Shown piece by piece: positions 16,476 to 25,683 of a stretch of 32,550 nucleotides of DNA (position 1 is the stretch's first letter; each line of letters begins with the position of its first letter). This stretch comes from Nitrospiria bacterium (lineage in GTDB: Bacteria > Nitrospirota > Nitrospiria > JACQBZ01). The notes under the pieces were generated by a model, which saw nothing but the letters and a program-made list of their open reading frames with translations, was not told the origin of the DNA and ran no database searches. The stretch spans positions 1-32,550 of the forward strand of contig DATIYJ010000070.1 of NCBI GenBank assembly GCA_035517655.1, written 5' to 3'. The position numbers and the translations under genes are program-made.

Positions 16476-16504
16476 ACTATAACATACGTCACGGATTGAG
16501 TAAA
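16476..16504 (-). promoter_or_regulatory. Sigma-70-like promoter for the lptCAB-rpoN-hpf-rapZ genes
   Basis: On the minus strand, TTTACT (16499-16504, four of six consensus) and TATAGT (16476-16481, five of six) are separated by 17 bases. The predicted start lies near 16469, three bases before the lptC ATG at 16466. This is the only promoter-like pair I see in the 149-base spacer between rplQ and lptC. Confidence 0.6.
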
Positions 16505-16514
16505 GCATCGGACA

Positions 16515-16544
16515 ATACGGAACTTACTGGAAATATTTCCGTAT
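16515..16544. repeat. Inverted repeat upstream of the lptC promoter
   Basis: ATACGGAA (16515-16522) and TTCCGTAT (16537-16544) are exact inverted copies separated by 14 bases. The loop region also contains part of a perfect 12-base palindrome GGAAATATTTCC (16529-16540). It lies 11 bases upstream of the -35 box. It could be a regulator site or a weak hairpin at the end of the ribosomal transcript; there is no U-run. Confidence 0.5.
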
Positions 16545-16615
16545 CCGGCAAGGCAACTATTCAGAGAAGAGGAGATGAAAGGATGGTCTTTAAATTAAAA
16601 TCGGCCAAAACCGTC

Positions 16616-17032
16616 CTAAGGGCTGGTTTCGGGTCCCTCTTTCGGTTTTTCGGTCTTCGTGGATTTGGCAGGTTGTCCCTGAACGACCAATTCGACCACG
16701 GCCATTCGGGCGCCGTCCCCGATACGAAGCCGCGTTTTGATCAATCGGGTATATCCTCCGGGACGTTTTGCGAATCGAGGTGCGATATCTCCAAACAATT
16801 TCGATACCATTTTGGGACTCGTCAGATACGATGCCGCCCGCCTCCGGGCGGCCAGATTTCCCTCCTTGCCCAAGGAAATCATACGCTCGGCGATGCCCCG
16901 AATCTCCTTGGCCTTGGCTTCCGTCGTTTCAATCCGCTCGTATTCGAACAGCGACGTCACCAGGTTTCGGTATAGGGCCCGTCGGTGATCGGTATCCCGA
17001 CCCAATTGTCGTCCGCGCTTTTTATGACGCAT
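16616..17032 (-). CDS. rplQ: 50S ribosomal protein L17
   Basis: The 138-residue protein starts at the ATG 17030-17032 ([20 protein letters not shown], the L17 hallmark). A GGGGGG-rich ribosome binding site overlaps the end of rpoA. L17 binds 23S rRNA near the exit-tunnel side. The middle part matches the usual 115-120 residues ([20 protein letters not shown]). About 18 C-terminal residues rich in Lys/Pro/Glu extend beyond it. It is the last gene of the alpha-operon part, 8 bases after rpoA. Confidence 0.98.
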   Translation of the reverse strand: MRHKKRGRQLGRDTDHRRALYRNLVTSLFEYERIETTEAKAKEIRGIAERMISLGKEGNLAARRRAASYLTSPKMVSKLFGDIAPRFAKRPGGYTRLIKTRLRIGDGARMAVVELVVQGQPAKSTKTEKPKEGPETSP

Positions 17033-17039
17033 ATCGGCT

Positions 17040-18038
17040 TCACCCCCCTTTTTCGCTTCCCTCACCGGTCGGCTGATAATCCACCTTCATTCCCAGCGAC
17101 AGTCCCATTCCCGCCAAGATCTCTTTGATCTCGTTCAATGATTTTCGACCGAAATTTTTCGTTCGAAGCATCTCGGATTCCGTTTTCTGGACCAGATCGC
17201 CGATCGTCTTGATGCTCGCGTTCTTCAAACAGTTGGCCGCGCGAACGGAAAGCTCGAGCTCATGCACGCTCCGGAACAGGTTTTTATTAAAATCCGTCTT
17301 TTTGTCGTCCACCGGCTCATGAACCGGTTCGATGGATTCATCAAAATTAATGAATATCGCCATATGGTCCTTAAGGATTTTTGCGGCATACGCCAAGGCA
17401 TCGTCCGGCTTCACACCGCCGTCCGTCCAGATTTCCATGATCAATTTATCATAGTCGGTGATTCGGCCCACCCGCGCGTTTTCAACCGTAAAATTGACTT
17501 TCTTAATCGGGGAAAAAATGGAATCCACGGGGATGACCCCGATCGGCATCCCTTCCTCCTTATTTCGATCGGCCGGCACGTATCCGCTTCCGATGCGGAT
17601 CACCATCTCCATATCCATATTCGCCTCTTTGTCGAGGGTGGCGATATGAAGATCGGGATTGAGAATCTCGACGTCCGCGTCATGAATAACGTCCTTGGCA
17701 CGGGCTTCTCCCGGTCCTTTCTTCTTCAATCGGACGGTCTTGGACCGGTCGGTGTGAAGTTTGAAGCGGAGATTCTTTACATTCAGAATAATATCCGTTA
17801 CGTCTTCCTTGACTCCGGGGATGGTTGAGAATTCGTGAAGGACGCCCTCGATCTTGACGGATGTCACCGCCGCCCCCGCGATGGAGGAAAGGAGAATTCT
17901 CCTTAGGGAATTCCCGATAGTTGCGCCGAAGCCGCGCTCAAACGGTTCGGCGAAAAATTTGCCGTAGGTGCCCGTCAGTGTTTCGGTTTCAATTTCCATC
18001 TTTTTGGGAATTTGGAAATCTTTCGTTCGAATAATCAT
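17040..18038 (-). CDS. rpoA: DNA-directed RNA polymerase alpha subunit
   Basis: The 332-residue protein has both alpha domains. The N-terminal assembly domain includes [22 protein letters not shown] (here split [22 protein letters not shown]), the dimerisation motif. The C-terminal domain (about 255-320) includes the helix-hairpin-helix part [18 protein letters not shown] that contacts UP elements and activators. AAGGAGGT is a near-perfect ribosome binding site before the ATG. It lies between rpsD (106-base gap) and rplQ, as in the alpha operon. Confidence 0.99.
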   Translation of the reverse strand: MIIRTKDFQIPKKMEIETETLTGTYGKFFAEPFERGFGATIGNSLRRILLSSIAGAAVTSVKIEGVLHEFSTIPGVKEDVTDIILNVKNLRFKLHTDRSKTVRLKKKGPGEARAKDVIHDADVEILNPDLHIATLDKEANMDMEMVIRIGSGYVPADRNKEEGMPIGVIPVDSIFSPIKKVNFTVENARVGRITDYDKLIMEIWTDGGVKPDDALAYAAKILKDHMAIFINFDESIEPVHEPVDDKKTDFNKNLFRSVHELELSVRAANCLKNASIKTIGDLVQKTESEMLRTKNFGRKSLNEIKEILAGMGLSLGMKVDYQPTGEGSEKGG

Positions 18039-18144
18039 AGTACCTCCTTGCCACGCCGCCTAAGACGGACGCATCTTTCGATTGCAACCGATGAAGGGAA
18101 AAGGCCCTCTCCGCTTTGGATCGTTAAAGAAGAATAATAAACGG

Positions 18145-18771
18145 TCATCTGGAATAGAGTTCCACCACCAATTGTTCATTCACCGGTATGTTCAGGTCAT
18201 CCTTGGTCGGCATGGTTTTGACCCGGCCTTTGAAATTCCCCTTGTCAAGTTCCAGCCATTGGGGAATTCCCCGGCCCTCCGCGGACGTCAGAGAGGCCTG
18301 GACCTGCGGTAATTGACGGCTGGCCTGCTTCAGTTCAATGACATCGCCGTCTTTAACGAGAAACGACGCGATATCCACTTTCCGCCCGTTCACCCGAAAG
18401 TGGCCGTGGTTCACCATCTGCCGGGACTCCTTCCGGGATGAACAGAAGCCCATCCGGTAGACGACGTTATCGATCCTTCTCTCAAGCAGTTGGAGCAGGT
18501 TTTCACCCGTGATGCCTTTCTTTTGAGCGGCTTTCTTGAAATATCCGCTGAACTGGCGTTCCAAGAGTCCGTAAATCCTTTTCAGCTTTTGCTTCTCGCG
18601 CAACTGGATCTGATATTCGGAGATTCGGGGGCGGGCCTGCCCATGCTGACCCGGCGAATAGCTTCGCCGCTCGATGGCGCATTTTTCCGTAAAGCACCGG
18701 CTCCCTTTTAAAAATAATTTATTCCCTTCCCGCCGGCAGAGCCGGCAAACTGAACCGATATATCGTCCCAC
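18145..18771 (-). CDS. rpsD: 30S ribosomal protein S4, zinc-binding type
   Basis: The 208-residue protein initiates with GTG at 18769-18771 after AAGGAGGGG. S4 is a primary binder of the 16S 5' domain and often a translational repressor of the alpha operon. Cys9, Cys12, Cys26 and Cys31 form a likely zinc site, marking the zinc-type paralogue. The S4 RNA-binding domain is at about 98-160 ([20 protein letters not shown]). The following 106-base spacer before rpoA holds no gene. Confidence 0.99.
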   Translation of the reverse strand: MGRYIGSVCRLCRREGNKLFLKGSRCFTEKCAIERRSYSPGQHGQARPRISEYQIQLREKQKLKRIYGLLERQFSGYFKKAAQKKGITGENLLQLLERRIDNVVYRMGFCSSRKESRQMVNHGHFRVNGRKVDIASFLVKDGDVIELKQASRQLPQVQASLTSAEGRGIPQWLELDKGNFKGRVKTMPTKDDLNIPVNEQLVVELYSR

Positions 18772-18795
18772 GTTTAATTCCCCTCCTTATTCATT

Positions 18796-19179
18796 TCATA
18801 CCCGACGGCGCTTGGGAGGCCGACATCCGTTATGCGGAACGGGTGTCACATCTTTGATAAGATTGATCTTCAACCCGGCCGCCTGAAGCGCCCGAATCGC
18901 CGATTCTCGCCCCGACCCGGGCCCCTTGACGTAAACATCAATCTGTCGCATTCCGTGTTCTATCGCTTTCTTGGCGGCCACCTCCGCCGCCCGTTGCGCG
19001 GCGAACGGGGTGCTCTTCCTTGAGCCCTTGAACCCTTGATTGCCCGCGCTGGACCATACGAGGACGTTTCCGCTCATGTCGGTCACGGTTACAATCGTAT
19101 TGTTGAAAGAGGCCTGAATATGCGCAACCCCGACCTGAACGATTTTCTTTTCGCGTTTTTTCCCTTTTTTACTTCCCAT
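18796..19179 (-). CDS. rpsK: 30S ribosomal protein S11
   Basis: The 127-residue protein matches S11 throughout: [20 protein letters not shown] near the N-terminus and [17 protein letters not shown] at the C-terminus. S11 sits on the 30S platform near the E-site mRNA path. It lies 10 bases after rpsM and 24 bases before rpsD. The length is usual. Confidence 0.99.
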   Translation of the reverse strand: MGSKKGKKREKKIVQVGVAHIQASFNNTIVTVTDMSGNVLVWSSAGNQGFKGSRKSTPFAAQRAAEVAAKKAIEHGMRQIDVYVKGPGSGRESAIRALQAAGLKINLIKDVTPVPHNGCRPPKRRRV

Positions 19180-19189
19180 CCGTCCTCTC

Positions 19190-19573
19190 CTACGCCGTGG
19201 CTTCCGACTTCAGCTTGATGCCGATCGATTTCTTCGGACCCTTGCGGGTGCGCGCATTGGTTTTCGTCCGTTGCCCGCGAAGCGGCAGCCCCTTGCGATG
19301 CCGCAGCCCCCGGTAGCTCCCGATATCCATCAGCCGCTTGATGTTCATCGATACTTCTTTGCGGAGATCGCCTTCCACTTTATAATCCCGTTCGATGGTT
19401 TCCCGGAGCAGGACGATCTCGTCTTCCTTGAGGTCCTTCACGCGTTTATCCGGGCTCACCCCCGTCGTTTTAAGTATTCTTATCGAAGTCGAACGGCCGA
19501 TTCCATAAATGTAGGTTAAACCGATCACGACTTTTTTGTCTCTGGGAAGATCCACTCCCGCAATTCTGGCCAC
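19190..19573 (-). CDS. rpsM: 30S ribosomal protein S13
   Basis: The 127-residue protein begins [15 protein letters not shown] and has the S13 helix-two-turns-helix part and the C-terminal motif [20 protein letters not shown]. It contacts 16S rRNA in the 30S head and the P-site tRNA. The start is GTG (19571-19573) after AAAGGAGGCAAT. A GC-rich hairpin lies in the spacer toward rpmJ. Confidence 0.99.
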   Translation of the reverse strand: MARIAGVDLPRDKKVVIGLTYIYGIGRSTSIRILKTTGVSPDKRVKDLKEDEIVLLRETIERDYKVEGDLRKEVSMNIKRLMDIGSYRGLRHRKGLPLRGQRTKTNARTRKGPKKSIGIKLKSEATA

Positions 19574-19596
19574 ATTGCCTCCTTTAAATCACCCGC

Positions 19597-19617
19597 CCGG
19601 ACGCGGACCCGCACCGG
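19597..19617 (-). other. GC-rich hairpin between rpmJ and rpsM
   Basis: In the transcript, CCGG and GCG pair with CGC and CCGG around a GGTC loop, with a small internal loop. It lies in the 67-base spacer before rpsM and has no U-run. S4-type feedback control at the rpsM leader is known in some bacteria; whether this is such a site is not shown. Confidence 0.3.
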
Positions 19618-19640
19618 AAACGGCCTGATTTTCTTTCACC

Positions 19641-19754
19641 CTATCCTTGACGCTGCTTGTGCCGGCGATTGGTGCAAATCACACGAACCACGCCCTTGCG
19701 GCGAATGACCTTGCATTTTGCACAGATCGCTTTGACTGAAGATCTCACCTTCAT
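19641..19754 (-). CDS. rpmJ: 50S ribosomal protein L36, zinc-binding type
   Basis: This 37-residue gene runs from the ATG at 19752-19754 to the TAG at 19641-19643. The translation begins [20 protein letters not shown] and ends in RRHKQRQG. Cys11, Cys14, Cys27 and His32 form the zinc ribbon of the standard L36. It lies in the usual place between infA and rpsM. Family, length and metal site all agree. Confidence 0.98.
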   Translation of the reverse strand: MKVRSSVKAICAKCKVIRRKGVVRVICTNRRHKQRQG

Positions 19755-19782
19755 CGCTACACCGTTTGCTTAGGTATAAGGA

Positions 19783-19801
19783 CCGCAGGCCGGGCCCGCG
19801 G
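19783..19801 (-). other. GC-rich hairpin between infA and rpmJ
   Basis: In the transcript, CCGCGGGC pairs with GCCTGCGG: an eight-pair stem with one G-U pair and a three-base loop. It fills much of the 51-base spacer and is not followed by a U-run, so it is more likely a processing or regulatory element than a terminator. Confidence 0.4.
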
Positions 19802-19805
19802 GTAT

Positions 19806-20024
19806 CTATTTGAACCGGTACGTGATTCTTCCGCGCGTCAGATCGTACGGCGAAAGCTCCACCGTCACCTTATCGCCCGGAAGAATCTTGATGAAGTGCA
19901 TTCTCATCTTTCCGGAGATATGCGCCAAGACCCGGTGTCCGTTCTCCAGTTCCACTCGAAACATCGCATTGGGGAGGGTCTCCACAATCGTTCCCTGAAC
20001 CTCAACCACGTCTTCCTTGGACAT
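19806..20024 (-). CDS. infA: Translation initiation factor IF-1
   Basis: The 72-residue protein is a single OB fold that blocks the A site during initiation. [20 protein letters not shown], then [17 protein letters not shown] and [18 protein letters not shown] are the family sequence. The ATG is immediately preceded by AGGA, an unusually close ribosome binding site. It begins 6 bases after the map stop. Confidence 0.99.
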   Translation of the reverse strand: MSKEDVVEVQGTIVETLPNAMFRVELENGHRVLAHISGKMRMHFIKILPGDKVTVELSPYDLTRGRITYRFK

Positions 20025-20030
20025 TCCTGT

Positions 20031-20792
20031 TCAGGCTCTCCCGTGATCGTTCGATGTTAATATCACCGGTCCGGCTTCGACAATGGCCACCGTATGCTCA
20101 AAATGAGCAGAAAGACTGCGGTCCTGTGTCACGGCCGTCCAGTGATCGCTCAGAATGCGAACACCCTCTTTTCCCATATTGACCATCGGTTCGATCGCCA
20201 AAACCATTCCTTCCTTAAGCCGGGGGCCCTGGCCGGGCTTGCCGAAATTAGGCAACTGGGGCTCCTCATGGAGCGACTGACCGATTCCGTGTCCAACAAA
20301 ATCCTTCACAACCGAGTAACCGGCCGCTTCGACGTGCGTTTGAACGGCGTTGGAAATATCGGACAACCTGTTTCCGACCTTCATCTGTTCGATCCCCAAA
20401 TACAGCGACTCCTCCGTCACCCGAATCAATCGTTGAGCGTCCGGCTCGATGTCGCCGACCGGCACCGTAACAGCCGCATCGCCGTAATAACCGTCGACAA
20501 TGGCTCCGAGATCCAGCCCGATGATGTCTCCGGGCTGAAGTACCCGTTTGGAAGGAATCCCGTGTACGATTTCATCATTGACCGATGCGCAAAGGGTTGC
20601 CGGAAACCCCCGGTATCCCTTGAATGCCGGGCGACCTCCGCGTTTCCGAATCCCTTCCTCGGCCGTCCGATCCAGTTCCAGCGTCGTCACTCCGGGTTTC
20701 ACTTGCGTCTTCAACTCCCGCAAAACCTCCGCCACGATTCGCCCTGCTTTTTCGATCTTGCGAACTTCCTCCGGCGATTTCAAAATAATCAT
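20031..20792 (-). CDS. map: Methionine aminopeptidase, type I
   Basis: The 253-residue cytosolic enzyme removes the initiator Met from new proteins. The metal ligands are visible in the family motifs: Asp in GLDLGAIVDGYYGDAAV, His in GHGIGQSLHEEP, Glu in AIEPMVNMG and Glu in SAHFEHTVAI. It lies between adk and infA as in the spc operon. The 82-base spacer after adk holds a hairpin, and there is no good ribosome binding site near the ATG. Confidence 0.98.
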   Translation of the reverse strand: MIILKSPEEVRKIEKAGRIVAEVLRELKTQVKPGVTTLELDRTAEEGIRKRGGRPAFKGYRGFPATLCASVNDEIVHGIPSKRVLQPGDIIGLDLGAIVDGYYGDAAVTVPVGDIEPDAQRLIRVTEESLYLGIEQMKVGNRLSDISNAVQTHVEAAGYSVVKDFVGHGIGQSLHEEPQLPNFGKPGQGPRLKEGMVLAIEPMVNMGKEGVRILSDHWTAVTQDRSLSAHFEHTVAIVEAGPVILTSNDHGRA

Positions 20793-20820
20793 GGTTATTG
20801 TAGGGGCTCACGTCGCCCCC

Positions 20821-20842
20821 TCCACCGGCCAAGCCGGATGGA
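20821..20842 (-). other. Hairpin between adk and map
   Basis: In the transcript, TCCA and CCGGC pair with GCCGG and TGGA around a TTG loop with one bulged base. It lies 29 bases upstream of the map ATG, with no U-run after it. Confidence 0.4.
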
Positions 20843-20874
20843 GCCTCTCTCATTCGCTTCCGTTCGCTGGACGC

Positions 20875-21516
20875 TTATCCGACGGCTGCGGCGACCTTTC
20901 GATAGACCGTTTCGGGCGTTCCCGATCCGTCAATCCGCGCGAGGATCCCCTCGTCCTCGTAAAACCGGATGAGCGGCGACGTCTGCGATCGATAAACCTC
21001 CAGACGGCTGCGGATCGTCCCCGGCTGGTCATCGCTCCGCTGGATCAGCTTGCCGCCGCACCGGTCGCACCGATCCGGTTTCAGAGAGGGGCTGAATTCC
21101 AGATGATACACCGCCTGGCAATCCGGACAACTCCGTCGGCCCGACAAGCGTCGGATCAATTCCTCGTCCGACAATTCAAAATTCAGAACCCGGTCGATAT
21201 TCAACTGGTCCTGACGGAGCATGGAAGCGAGGGCCCGGGCTTGCGGCACGGTTCTTGGAAAACCGTCCAGGATAAATCCTTCCCGGGCATCCGCCTCTTT
21301 CAACCGCTCCCGGATAATGCCGATCACCACTTCATCGGGAACCAGTTTCCCGCTGTCCATAAATGATTGGGCTTGAAGGCCCAGGGATGTTTTATTCTTC
21401 ACCGCTTCGCGAAGAATATCCCCTGTTGAGATCTTCGGAATGCTACGCTGGACCGACAGCCGCTGGGCTTGCGTCCCCTTTCCCACACCCGGCGGACCCA
21501 GAAAAATCAGCCGCAC
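20875..21516 (-). CDS. adk: Adenylate kinase with zinc-type lid
   Basis: The 213-residue enzyme interconverts ATP, ADP and AMP. The P-loop GPPGVGKGT starts at residue 7, and FILDGFPRT marks the AMP-binding region. The lid domain has two CxxC pairs (CPDC and CDRC), so it is the long, zinc-binding form. The start is GTG (21514-21516) with GAGGTG upstream. It lies 12 bases after secY, the usual position. Confidence 0.98.
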   Translation of the reverse strand: MRLIFLGPPGVGKGTQAQRLSVQRSIPKISTGDILREAVKNKTSLGLQAQSFMDSGKLVPDEVVIGIIRERLKEADAREGFILDGFPRTVPQARALASMLRQDQLNIDRVLNFELSDEELIRRLSGRRSCPDCQAVYHLEFSPSLKPDRCDRCGGKLIQRSDDQPGTIRSRLEVYRSQTSPLIRFYEDEGILARIDGSGTPETVYRKVAAAVG

Positions 21517-21528
21517 GATGCACCTCGC

Positions 21529-22842
21529 CTATCCGGCCCTTCCCCTCAACCGGCCCTTGGACAGAAACCCTTCATAATGCCGGGTCAACATATGGGACTC
21601 GATCTGCTGTGCGGTGTCCAGACCCACGCCGATCACGATCAACAGCGACGTTCCGCCGAAGAAGAACGGCACCCCCATTTTATATATCAAAATTTCCGGT
21701 ATGACGCAGACGGCCGCCAGATAAATCGCCCCGACAAACGTGATCCGGGTCAGGACCTGATAAATGTAGTCGGAGGTTCGCTGACCCGGCCGAATCCCGG
21801 GTATGAATCCTCCGTACTTTTTCATGTTATCGGCCATATCCACCGGATTCAATACCACCGCCGTATAAAAAAAGCAGAAGAAGACGATCATCCCCACGTA
21901 CAAAAAGGTATAGAGTATCGATCCCGGAGCAAGTTGACGGGAAATGTCATGGACCCATGGAATTTGTATGAATCCCGTGATCGTGGCCGGAAAAGCGATG
22001 ATCGAGGATGCAAAGATCGGCGGGATTACGCCCGCGGTATTGATTTTCAACGGAATATGCGTGCTCTGTCCGCCATAGACCCGTCTGCCGACGACACGTT
22101 TCGCGTATTGAACCGGAATTTTCCGGCGGGCGCTTTCCAGAAACACGATCGCCGACACGACCGCAACCATCAAAGCGGCCAGAACGATCAGGAAAAACAG
22201 GTTCAACTGTCCCGTATCGTAGAGTCGATAGGTGTTGATCACGGCCGACGGCATTCGAGCCACGATGCCCGAAAAGATAATCAACGAGATCCCGTTCCCG
22301 ATTCCCCGCTCGGTAATTTGTTCGCCCAACCACATCAGGAAGGCCGTCCCGGCCGTCAGGGTGATCATCGTCATGATGCGAAAGGCAAAGCCCGGGTGCT
22401 GGACAAAAGATCCGTTGTTCATTCCCTCGAGACCGACCGAAATGCCGAAGGACTGGATTAACGAAATAACCACCGTCCCGTAGCGGGTATATTGAATGAT
22501 TTTCTTGCGCCCCCGCTCGCCTTCCTTGGCCAGCTTCGAAAGCGTCGGAATGACGACGGTCAACAGCTGAAGGATAATGGACGCGCTGATGTACGGCATG
22601 ATCCCCAGCGCAAAAATGGTCAGCCGGGATAACGCCCCGCCTGAAAAAATGTCCAAAAATCCGAGCAGCGCCCCGCCTTGAGCCGCCAGAAATTCGGCGA
22701 GAGCCTCGTTGTTGATCCCCGGCGTCGGGATATGCGCCCCGATCCGGTAGACGGCCAGCATTCCCAACGTGAACAGAATCCGATGCCGAAGCTCCGGAAT
22801 GCGAAAAATGTTCTGAAGATTGATGATAAAACGTTCAAACAA
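21529..22842 (-). CDS. secY: Protein translocase channel subunit SecY
   Basis: The 437-residue inner-membrane protein forms the Sec channel. It has about ten hydrophobic segments and family stretches such as [28 protein letters not shown] and [17 protein letters not shown]. The start is TTG (22840-22842), preceded by GAGGAG at eight bases; there is no better ATG nearby. It lies between rplO and adk. Secretion of the PilQ, PilP and Lpt proteins encoded downstream in this window would use it. Confidence 0.98.
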   Translation of the reverse strand: MFERFIINLQNIFRIPELRHRILFTLGMLAVYRIGAHIPTPGINNEALAEFLAAQGGALLGFLDIFSGGALSRLTIFALGIMPYISASIILQLLTVVIPTLSKLAKEGERGRKKIIQYTRYGTVVISLIQSFGISVGLEGMNNGSFVQHPGFAFRIMTMITLTAGTAFLMWLGEQITERGIGNGISLIIFSGIVARMPSAVINTYRLYDTGQLNLFFLIVLAALMVAVVSAIVFLESARRKIPVQYAKRVVGRRVYGGQSTHIPLKINTAGVIPPIFASSIIAFPATITGFIQIPWVHDISRQLAPGSILYTFLYVGMIVFFCFFYTAVVLNPVDMADNMKKYGGFIPGIRPGQRTSDYIYQVLTRITFVGAIYLAAVCVIPEILIYKMGVPFFFGGTSLLIVIGVGLDTAQQIESHMLTRHYEGFLSKGRLRGRAG

Positions 22843-22861
22843 CTTTGCCGCTCCTCTAGTC

Positions 22862-23347
22862 CTACCGGGCCTTCACGGACAGATCGGGTTTCCCAGAAGC
22901 CTTCCGGATCGTTTCGGCCTTCCCACCGGCTTTCTGGATTTTCTCCAACGCGGATCGGCTGAATTGGTGGGCTTGGATCGAGAGCGGTTTGGTCAGCTCT
23001 CCTTGACCCAGGACTTTTACGGCGGTCGCGGATCGACGGACCAGCCCGGCTTCTTTTAACTGTTCCGGTGTAACGATCGACTTTCCGTTGAACCGGTTCA
23101 AACTCTCCAGGTTGACCACCGAGGCCTCGTCCCGAAAACGGTTTTTAAAACCGCGTTTGGGAATACGTCGGATCAAAGGCATCTGGCCGCCTTCAAACCC
23201 GGGTCCCTTGCCACCGCCGCCGCTGCGGGCAAGCCCCCCCTTATGCCCCTTCGTGGATGTCTTTCCGTGTCCCGATCCGATCCCCCGTCCGATTCGCTTC
23301 TCTTTCTTCCGGGATCCTTTTTGCGGTTTCAATTCATGAAGCCTCAT
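22862..23347 (-). CDS. rplO: 50S ribosomal protein L15
   Basis: The 161-residue protein begins [20 protein letters not shown] and carries the Gly-rich [17 protein letters not shown] loop of L15. The C-terminal globular part ([23 protein letters not shown]) is also typical, with a slightly long Lys-rich tail. L15 acts late in 50S assembly. It starts 3 bases after rpmD. Confidence 0.99.
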   Translation of the reverse strand: MRLHELKPQKGSRKKEKRIGRGIGSGHGKTSTKGHKGGLARSGGGGKGPGFEGGQMPLIRRIPKRGFKNRFRDEASVVNLESLNRFNGKSIVTPEQLKEAGLVRRSATAVKVLGQGELTKPLSIQAHQFSRSALEKIQKAGGKAETIRKASGKPDLSVKAR

Positions 23348-23350
23348 GGA

Positions 23351-23545
23351 CTACACCTCTTTCACATCGAGCAAGTGGCAAACTTGCGCGACCATACCCC
23401 GGGTCTGCGGGGTGTCCGGCCGAATAACCGTATGACGGATACGTCGAAGCCCAAGGGACCGGACCACGACCCGTTGTTTACGGGGGTATCCGATGACGCT
23501 TCGTCGCAAGGTGATGGCCAGATTACGCGGCCGGTTTGCCGACAT
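23351..23545 (-). CDS. rpmD: 50S ribosomal protein L30
   Basis: The 64-residue protein reads [20 protein letters not shown], then [10 protein letters not shown] and [21 protein letters not shown], as in bacterial L30. The ATG at 23545 has GGAGGCGGGAT upstream and overlaps the end of rpsE by 23 bases, so the first eight residues are an extension over the shortest family members. Confidence 0.97.
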   Translation of the reverse strand: MSANRPRNLAITLRRSVIGYPRKQRVVVRSLGLRRIRHTVIRPDTPQTRGMVAQVCHLLDVKEV

Positions 23546-24041
23546 ATCCCGCCTCCTCCACCTGATCCGAACGACGCATTCTCTGGATCTCTTCCGGCGC
23601 CTGGAGTGCTTGAAGTCCGTTCAGCGTGGCCTTGACCACGTTGTAGGGGTTGCCGCTGCCCAAGGACTTGCTGACCACATTTTGAATTCCGCAAACCTCC
23701 ATCACGGCCCGCACGGCCCCGCCGGCGATCACCCCGACGCCTTCCGCGCCCGGTTTCAACAGCACATCTTCGGCGCCGTAATGCCCCGTAACGGCATACG
23801 GAATTGTGGTATTCTTTAGAGGGACCTTCATCAAATCTTTTTTGGCCCGTTCAACGGCTTTCCGTATGGCATCCGGGACCTCCGCAGCCTTCCCTTTGCC
23901 CATTCCGACCCAGCCGTGTCCGTCTCCCACCACGACCAGCGCGCTGAAGCTGAATCGCTTGCCGCCTTTAACCACTTTAGCGACGCGGTTGATAAAGACC
24001 ACCTTGTCTTTCAGCGCCAGATCATTAGGATTGACTTTCAC
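23523..24041 (-). CDS. rpsE: 30S ribosomal protein S5
   Basis: The 172-residue protein has the S5 double-stranded RNA-binding fold: [20 protein letters not shown] and [20 protein letters not shown]. The C-terminal domain has [21 protein letters not shown]5 contributes to decoding accuracy at the mRNA entry site. The start is GTG (24039-24041) after AAGGAG. It follows rplR by 76 bases. Confidence 0.99.
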   Translation of the reverse strand: MKVNPNDLALKDKVVFINRVAKVVKGGKRFSFSALVVVGDGHGWVGMGKGKAAEVPDAIRKAVERAKKDLMKVPLKNTTIPYAVTGHYGAEDVLLKPGAEGVGVIAGGAVRAVMEVCGIQNVVSKSLGSGNPYNVVKATLNGLQALQAPEEIQRMRRSDQVEEAGYVGKPAA

Positions 24042-24117
24042 CGAATTCTACTCCTTCGTGATAACAACCAAGACACCGTGTTGGCTGCCGCCCGATATGG
24101 GTTTTGGATCACCGGTC

Positions 24118-24486
24118 TCAAAAGATCAGACCCCCCTGACGCGCCGCGTCCGCCAGGGCTTTCACACGACCGTGAAACAGATATCCGCCCCGATCAAAGA
24201 CAACCGTTTTGATGTTTTTAGCCAACGCCCGTTTTGCAACCAACTGACCCACGACTTCGGCCGCTTTCTTGTTATTGCCCCGCGCTGCGCTCTTTTTGCA
24301 TTCAGGATCCAGAGTCGACGCCGCAATCAGCGTTTTCCCCGCCGCATCATCAATGATCTGGGCGTAGATGTGAAGATTGCTGCGAAAGACCACAAGCCGC
24401 GGGCGCTGGGGCAGACCGAAGACCGTTTTCCGCACCCGTCGGTGGCGGCGCATTCGGGATTCGACTTTTAATTGTACGTTCAGCAT
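24118..24486 (-). CDS. rplR: 50S ribosomal protein L18
   Basis: The 122-residue protein has the L18 pattern [20 protein letters not shown] near residues 28-47 and [20 protein letters not shown] close to the C-terminus. It binds 5S rRNA in the central protuberance with L5. The position between rplF and rpsE is standard. Confidence 0.99.
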   Translation of the reverse strand: MLNVQLKVESRMRRHRRVRKTVFGLPQRPRLVVFRSNLHIYAQIIDDAAGKTLIAASTLDPECKKSAARGNNKKAAEVVGQLVAKRALAKNIKTVVFDRGGYLFHGRVKALADAARQGGLIF

Positions 24487-24509
24487 CGCCCGACTTCTCC
24501 GTTAACTTC

Positions 24510-25046
24510 CTACTTGCTGGTTTTCCCTTCTTTCCGCTCGATCACTTCGCCGGCATATTTGATGCCTTTGCCTTTGTAGGGCTCCGGCAGCTTCAAGTCC
24601 CGGATTTCGGCCGCCACCTGACCGACGAGGTATTTGTCCGCTCCCTTGATCGTGATCAGGGTCTGCTTGTCCACCGTGGCCTCGATTCCCGTGGGCAGTG
24701 CAAACACGGTGGGATGAGAAAATCCCAGGGCCAGCGTCAGGTTCCGGCCTTGGACCTGGGCGCGGAAACCGACGCCGCTGATCTCCAGCGACTTCTGGTA
24801 ACCTTGGGAAACACCGATCACCATGTTATTAAGATCGCTGCGGAACAGGCCGTGCTTGGCCCGGTGCAGTCGATCGTCGTCCCGTCGCGTGACAACGACA
24901 CGGCCGTCTTCCACCGTTACGCCGATCCCCATTTCCATGCCGCGGGTCAGTTCCCCCTTCGGGCCTTTGATACGGACCCCTTTTTCTTCCACTTTGACCT
25001 GCACGCCGGACGGAACCAAAATCGGCTTCTTACCCACTCGCGACAT
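24510..25046 (-). CDS. rplF: 50S ribosomal protein L6
   Basis: The 178-residue protein begins MSRVGKKPILVPSGVQV and has the two L6 repeats, ending with LPEPYKGKGIKYAGEVIERK, the family C-terminal signature. It lies near the factor-binding site of the 50S subunit. The length is usual. Confidence 0.99.
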   Translation of the reverse strand: MSRVGKKPILVPSGVQVKVEEKGVRIKGPKGELTRGMEMGIGVTVEDGRVVVTRRDDDRLHRAKHGLFRSDLNNMVIGVSQGYQKSLEISGVGFRAQVQGRNLTLALGFSHPTVFALPTGIEATVDKQTLITIKGADKYLVGQVAAEIRDLKLPEPYKGKGIKYAGEVIERKEGKTSK

Positions 25047-25070
25047 CGTCGTTCACCCTGGTTTGATCAA

Positions 25071-25463
25071 TCACCAAATGTAACAGATCACTTCTCCGCC
25101 GACCTGGCGTTTTCTCGATTCACGGTCGGTCATCATGCCCTGCGTCGTAGACATCACGGCCGTTCCCAAGCCCCCCCGCACTTTGGGAATGCCGTCCTTA
25201 TCCACATAGACCCGCCGGCCGGGGCGACTGATTCTTCGCATCCCGTTGATGATCGAAACGTCTTTCGCGTATTTCAGCTTGATCCGAAGCACCGGGTGCC
25301 GGCCTTCCGACACCGTTTCGATGCCTCGAATATACCCCTCCTCCGCCAAGAGACGGGCGATGTTTTGCTTGAGCTTTGAAGCCGGGATGTCTACCGACTC
25401 GTATTTGCGCTGGATGGCATTACGCATCCGGTTCAACATATCCGAAATGGGATCGGTCATCAT
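25071..25463 (-). CDS. rpsH: 30S ribosomal protein S8
   Basis: The 130-residue protein starts [16 protein letters not shown] and ends with the S8 signature [19 protein letters not shown] and a short tail. S8 binds helix 21 of 16S rRNA and in E. coli represses the spc operon by binding its message near rplE. The rplE-rpsN spacer here is only 18 bases, so no copy of that site was identified. Confidence 0.99.
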   Translation of the reverse strand: MMTDPISDMLNRMRNAIQRKYESVDIPASKLKQNIARLLAEEGYIRGIETVSEGRHPVLRIKLKYAKDVSIINGMRRISRPGRRVYVDKDGIPKVRGGLGTAVMSTTQGMMTDRESRKRQVGGEVICYIW

Positions 25464-25479
25464 CGACGAAAAATTCCTC

Positions 25480-25665
25480 CTACCAACTGGACTTGATCAC
25501 GCCCGGGATATCCCCCCGAAGGCTGAGATTGCGGAAACAGATCCGGCACATGCGGAACTTTCGCAAAAACCCCCGGGAACGCCCGCAGACGGGACAACGA
25601 TTGTACTTGCGGACCGCGAATTTCGGTTCCGCCTGAGATTTCAGAATAAGCGATTTTTTGGCCAC
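25480..25665 (-). CDS. rpsN: 30S ribosomal protein S14, zinc-binding short type
   Basis: The 61-residue protein is the short zinc-type S14 with CPVC (Cys24, Cys27) and CRIC (Cys40, Cys43), ending [12 protein letters not shown]. The start is GTG (25663-25665) after GAGAGG. S14 assembles into the 30S head. The zinc-type form fits the zinc-type S4 and L36 in the same operon. Confidence 0.98.
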   Translation of the reverse strand: MAKKSLILKSQAEPKFAVRKYNRCPVCGRSRGFLRKFRMCRICFRNLSLRGDIPGVIKSSW

Positions 25666-25683
25666 GCACCTCTCCCCATGATT

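Noticed and set aside
16509-16615. Possible intrinsic terminator after rplQ
   Set aside because: The only stems lack a following U-run; CGG...CCG before TTTTAATTT is just three pairs, too weak to call.
16496-16975. Plus-strand frame starting in the rplQ-lptC gap
   Set aside because: Most of it is antisense to rplQ, and its first part covers the lptC promoter and inverted repeat; no coding signature is seen.
20094-21366. Two overlapping plus-strand frames of 292 and 272 residues
   Set aside because: Both are antisense to map and adk, which are certain, and have no recognised motif.
21469-22461. 330-residue plus-strand open frame
   Set aside because: It is antisense to secY and strongly polar with many Arg/Asp/His; this is what a reversed membrane-protein gene gives.
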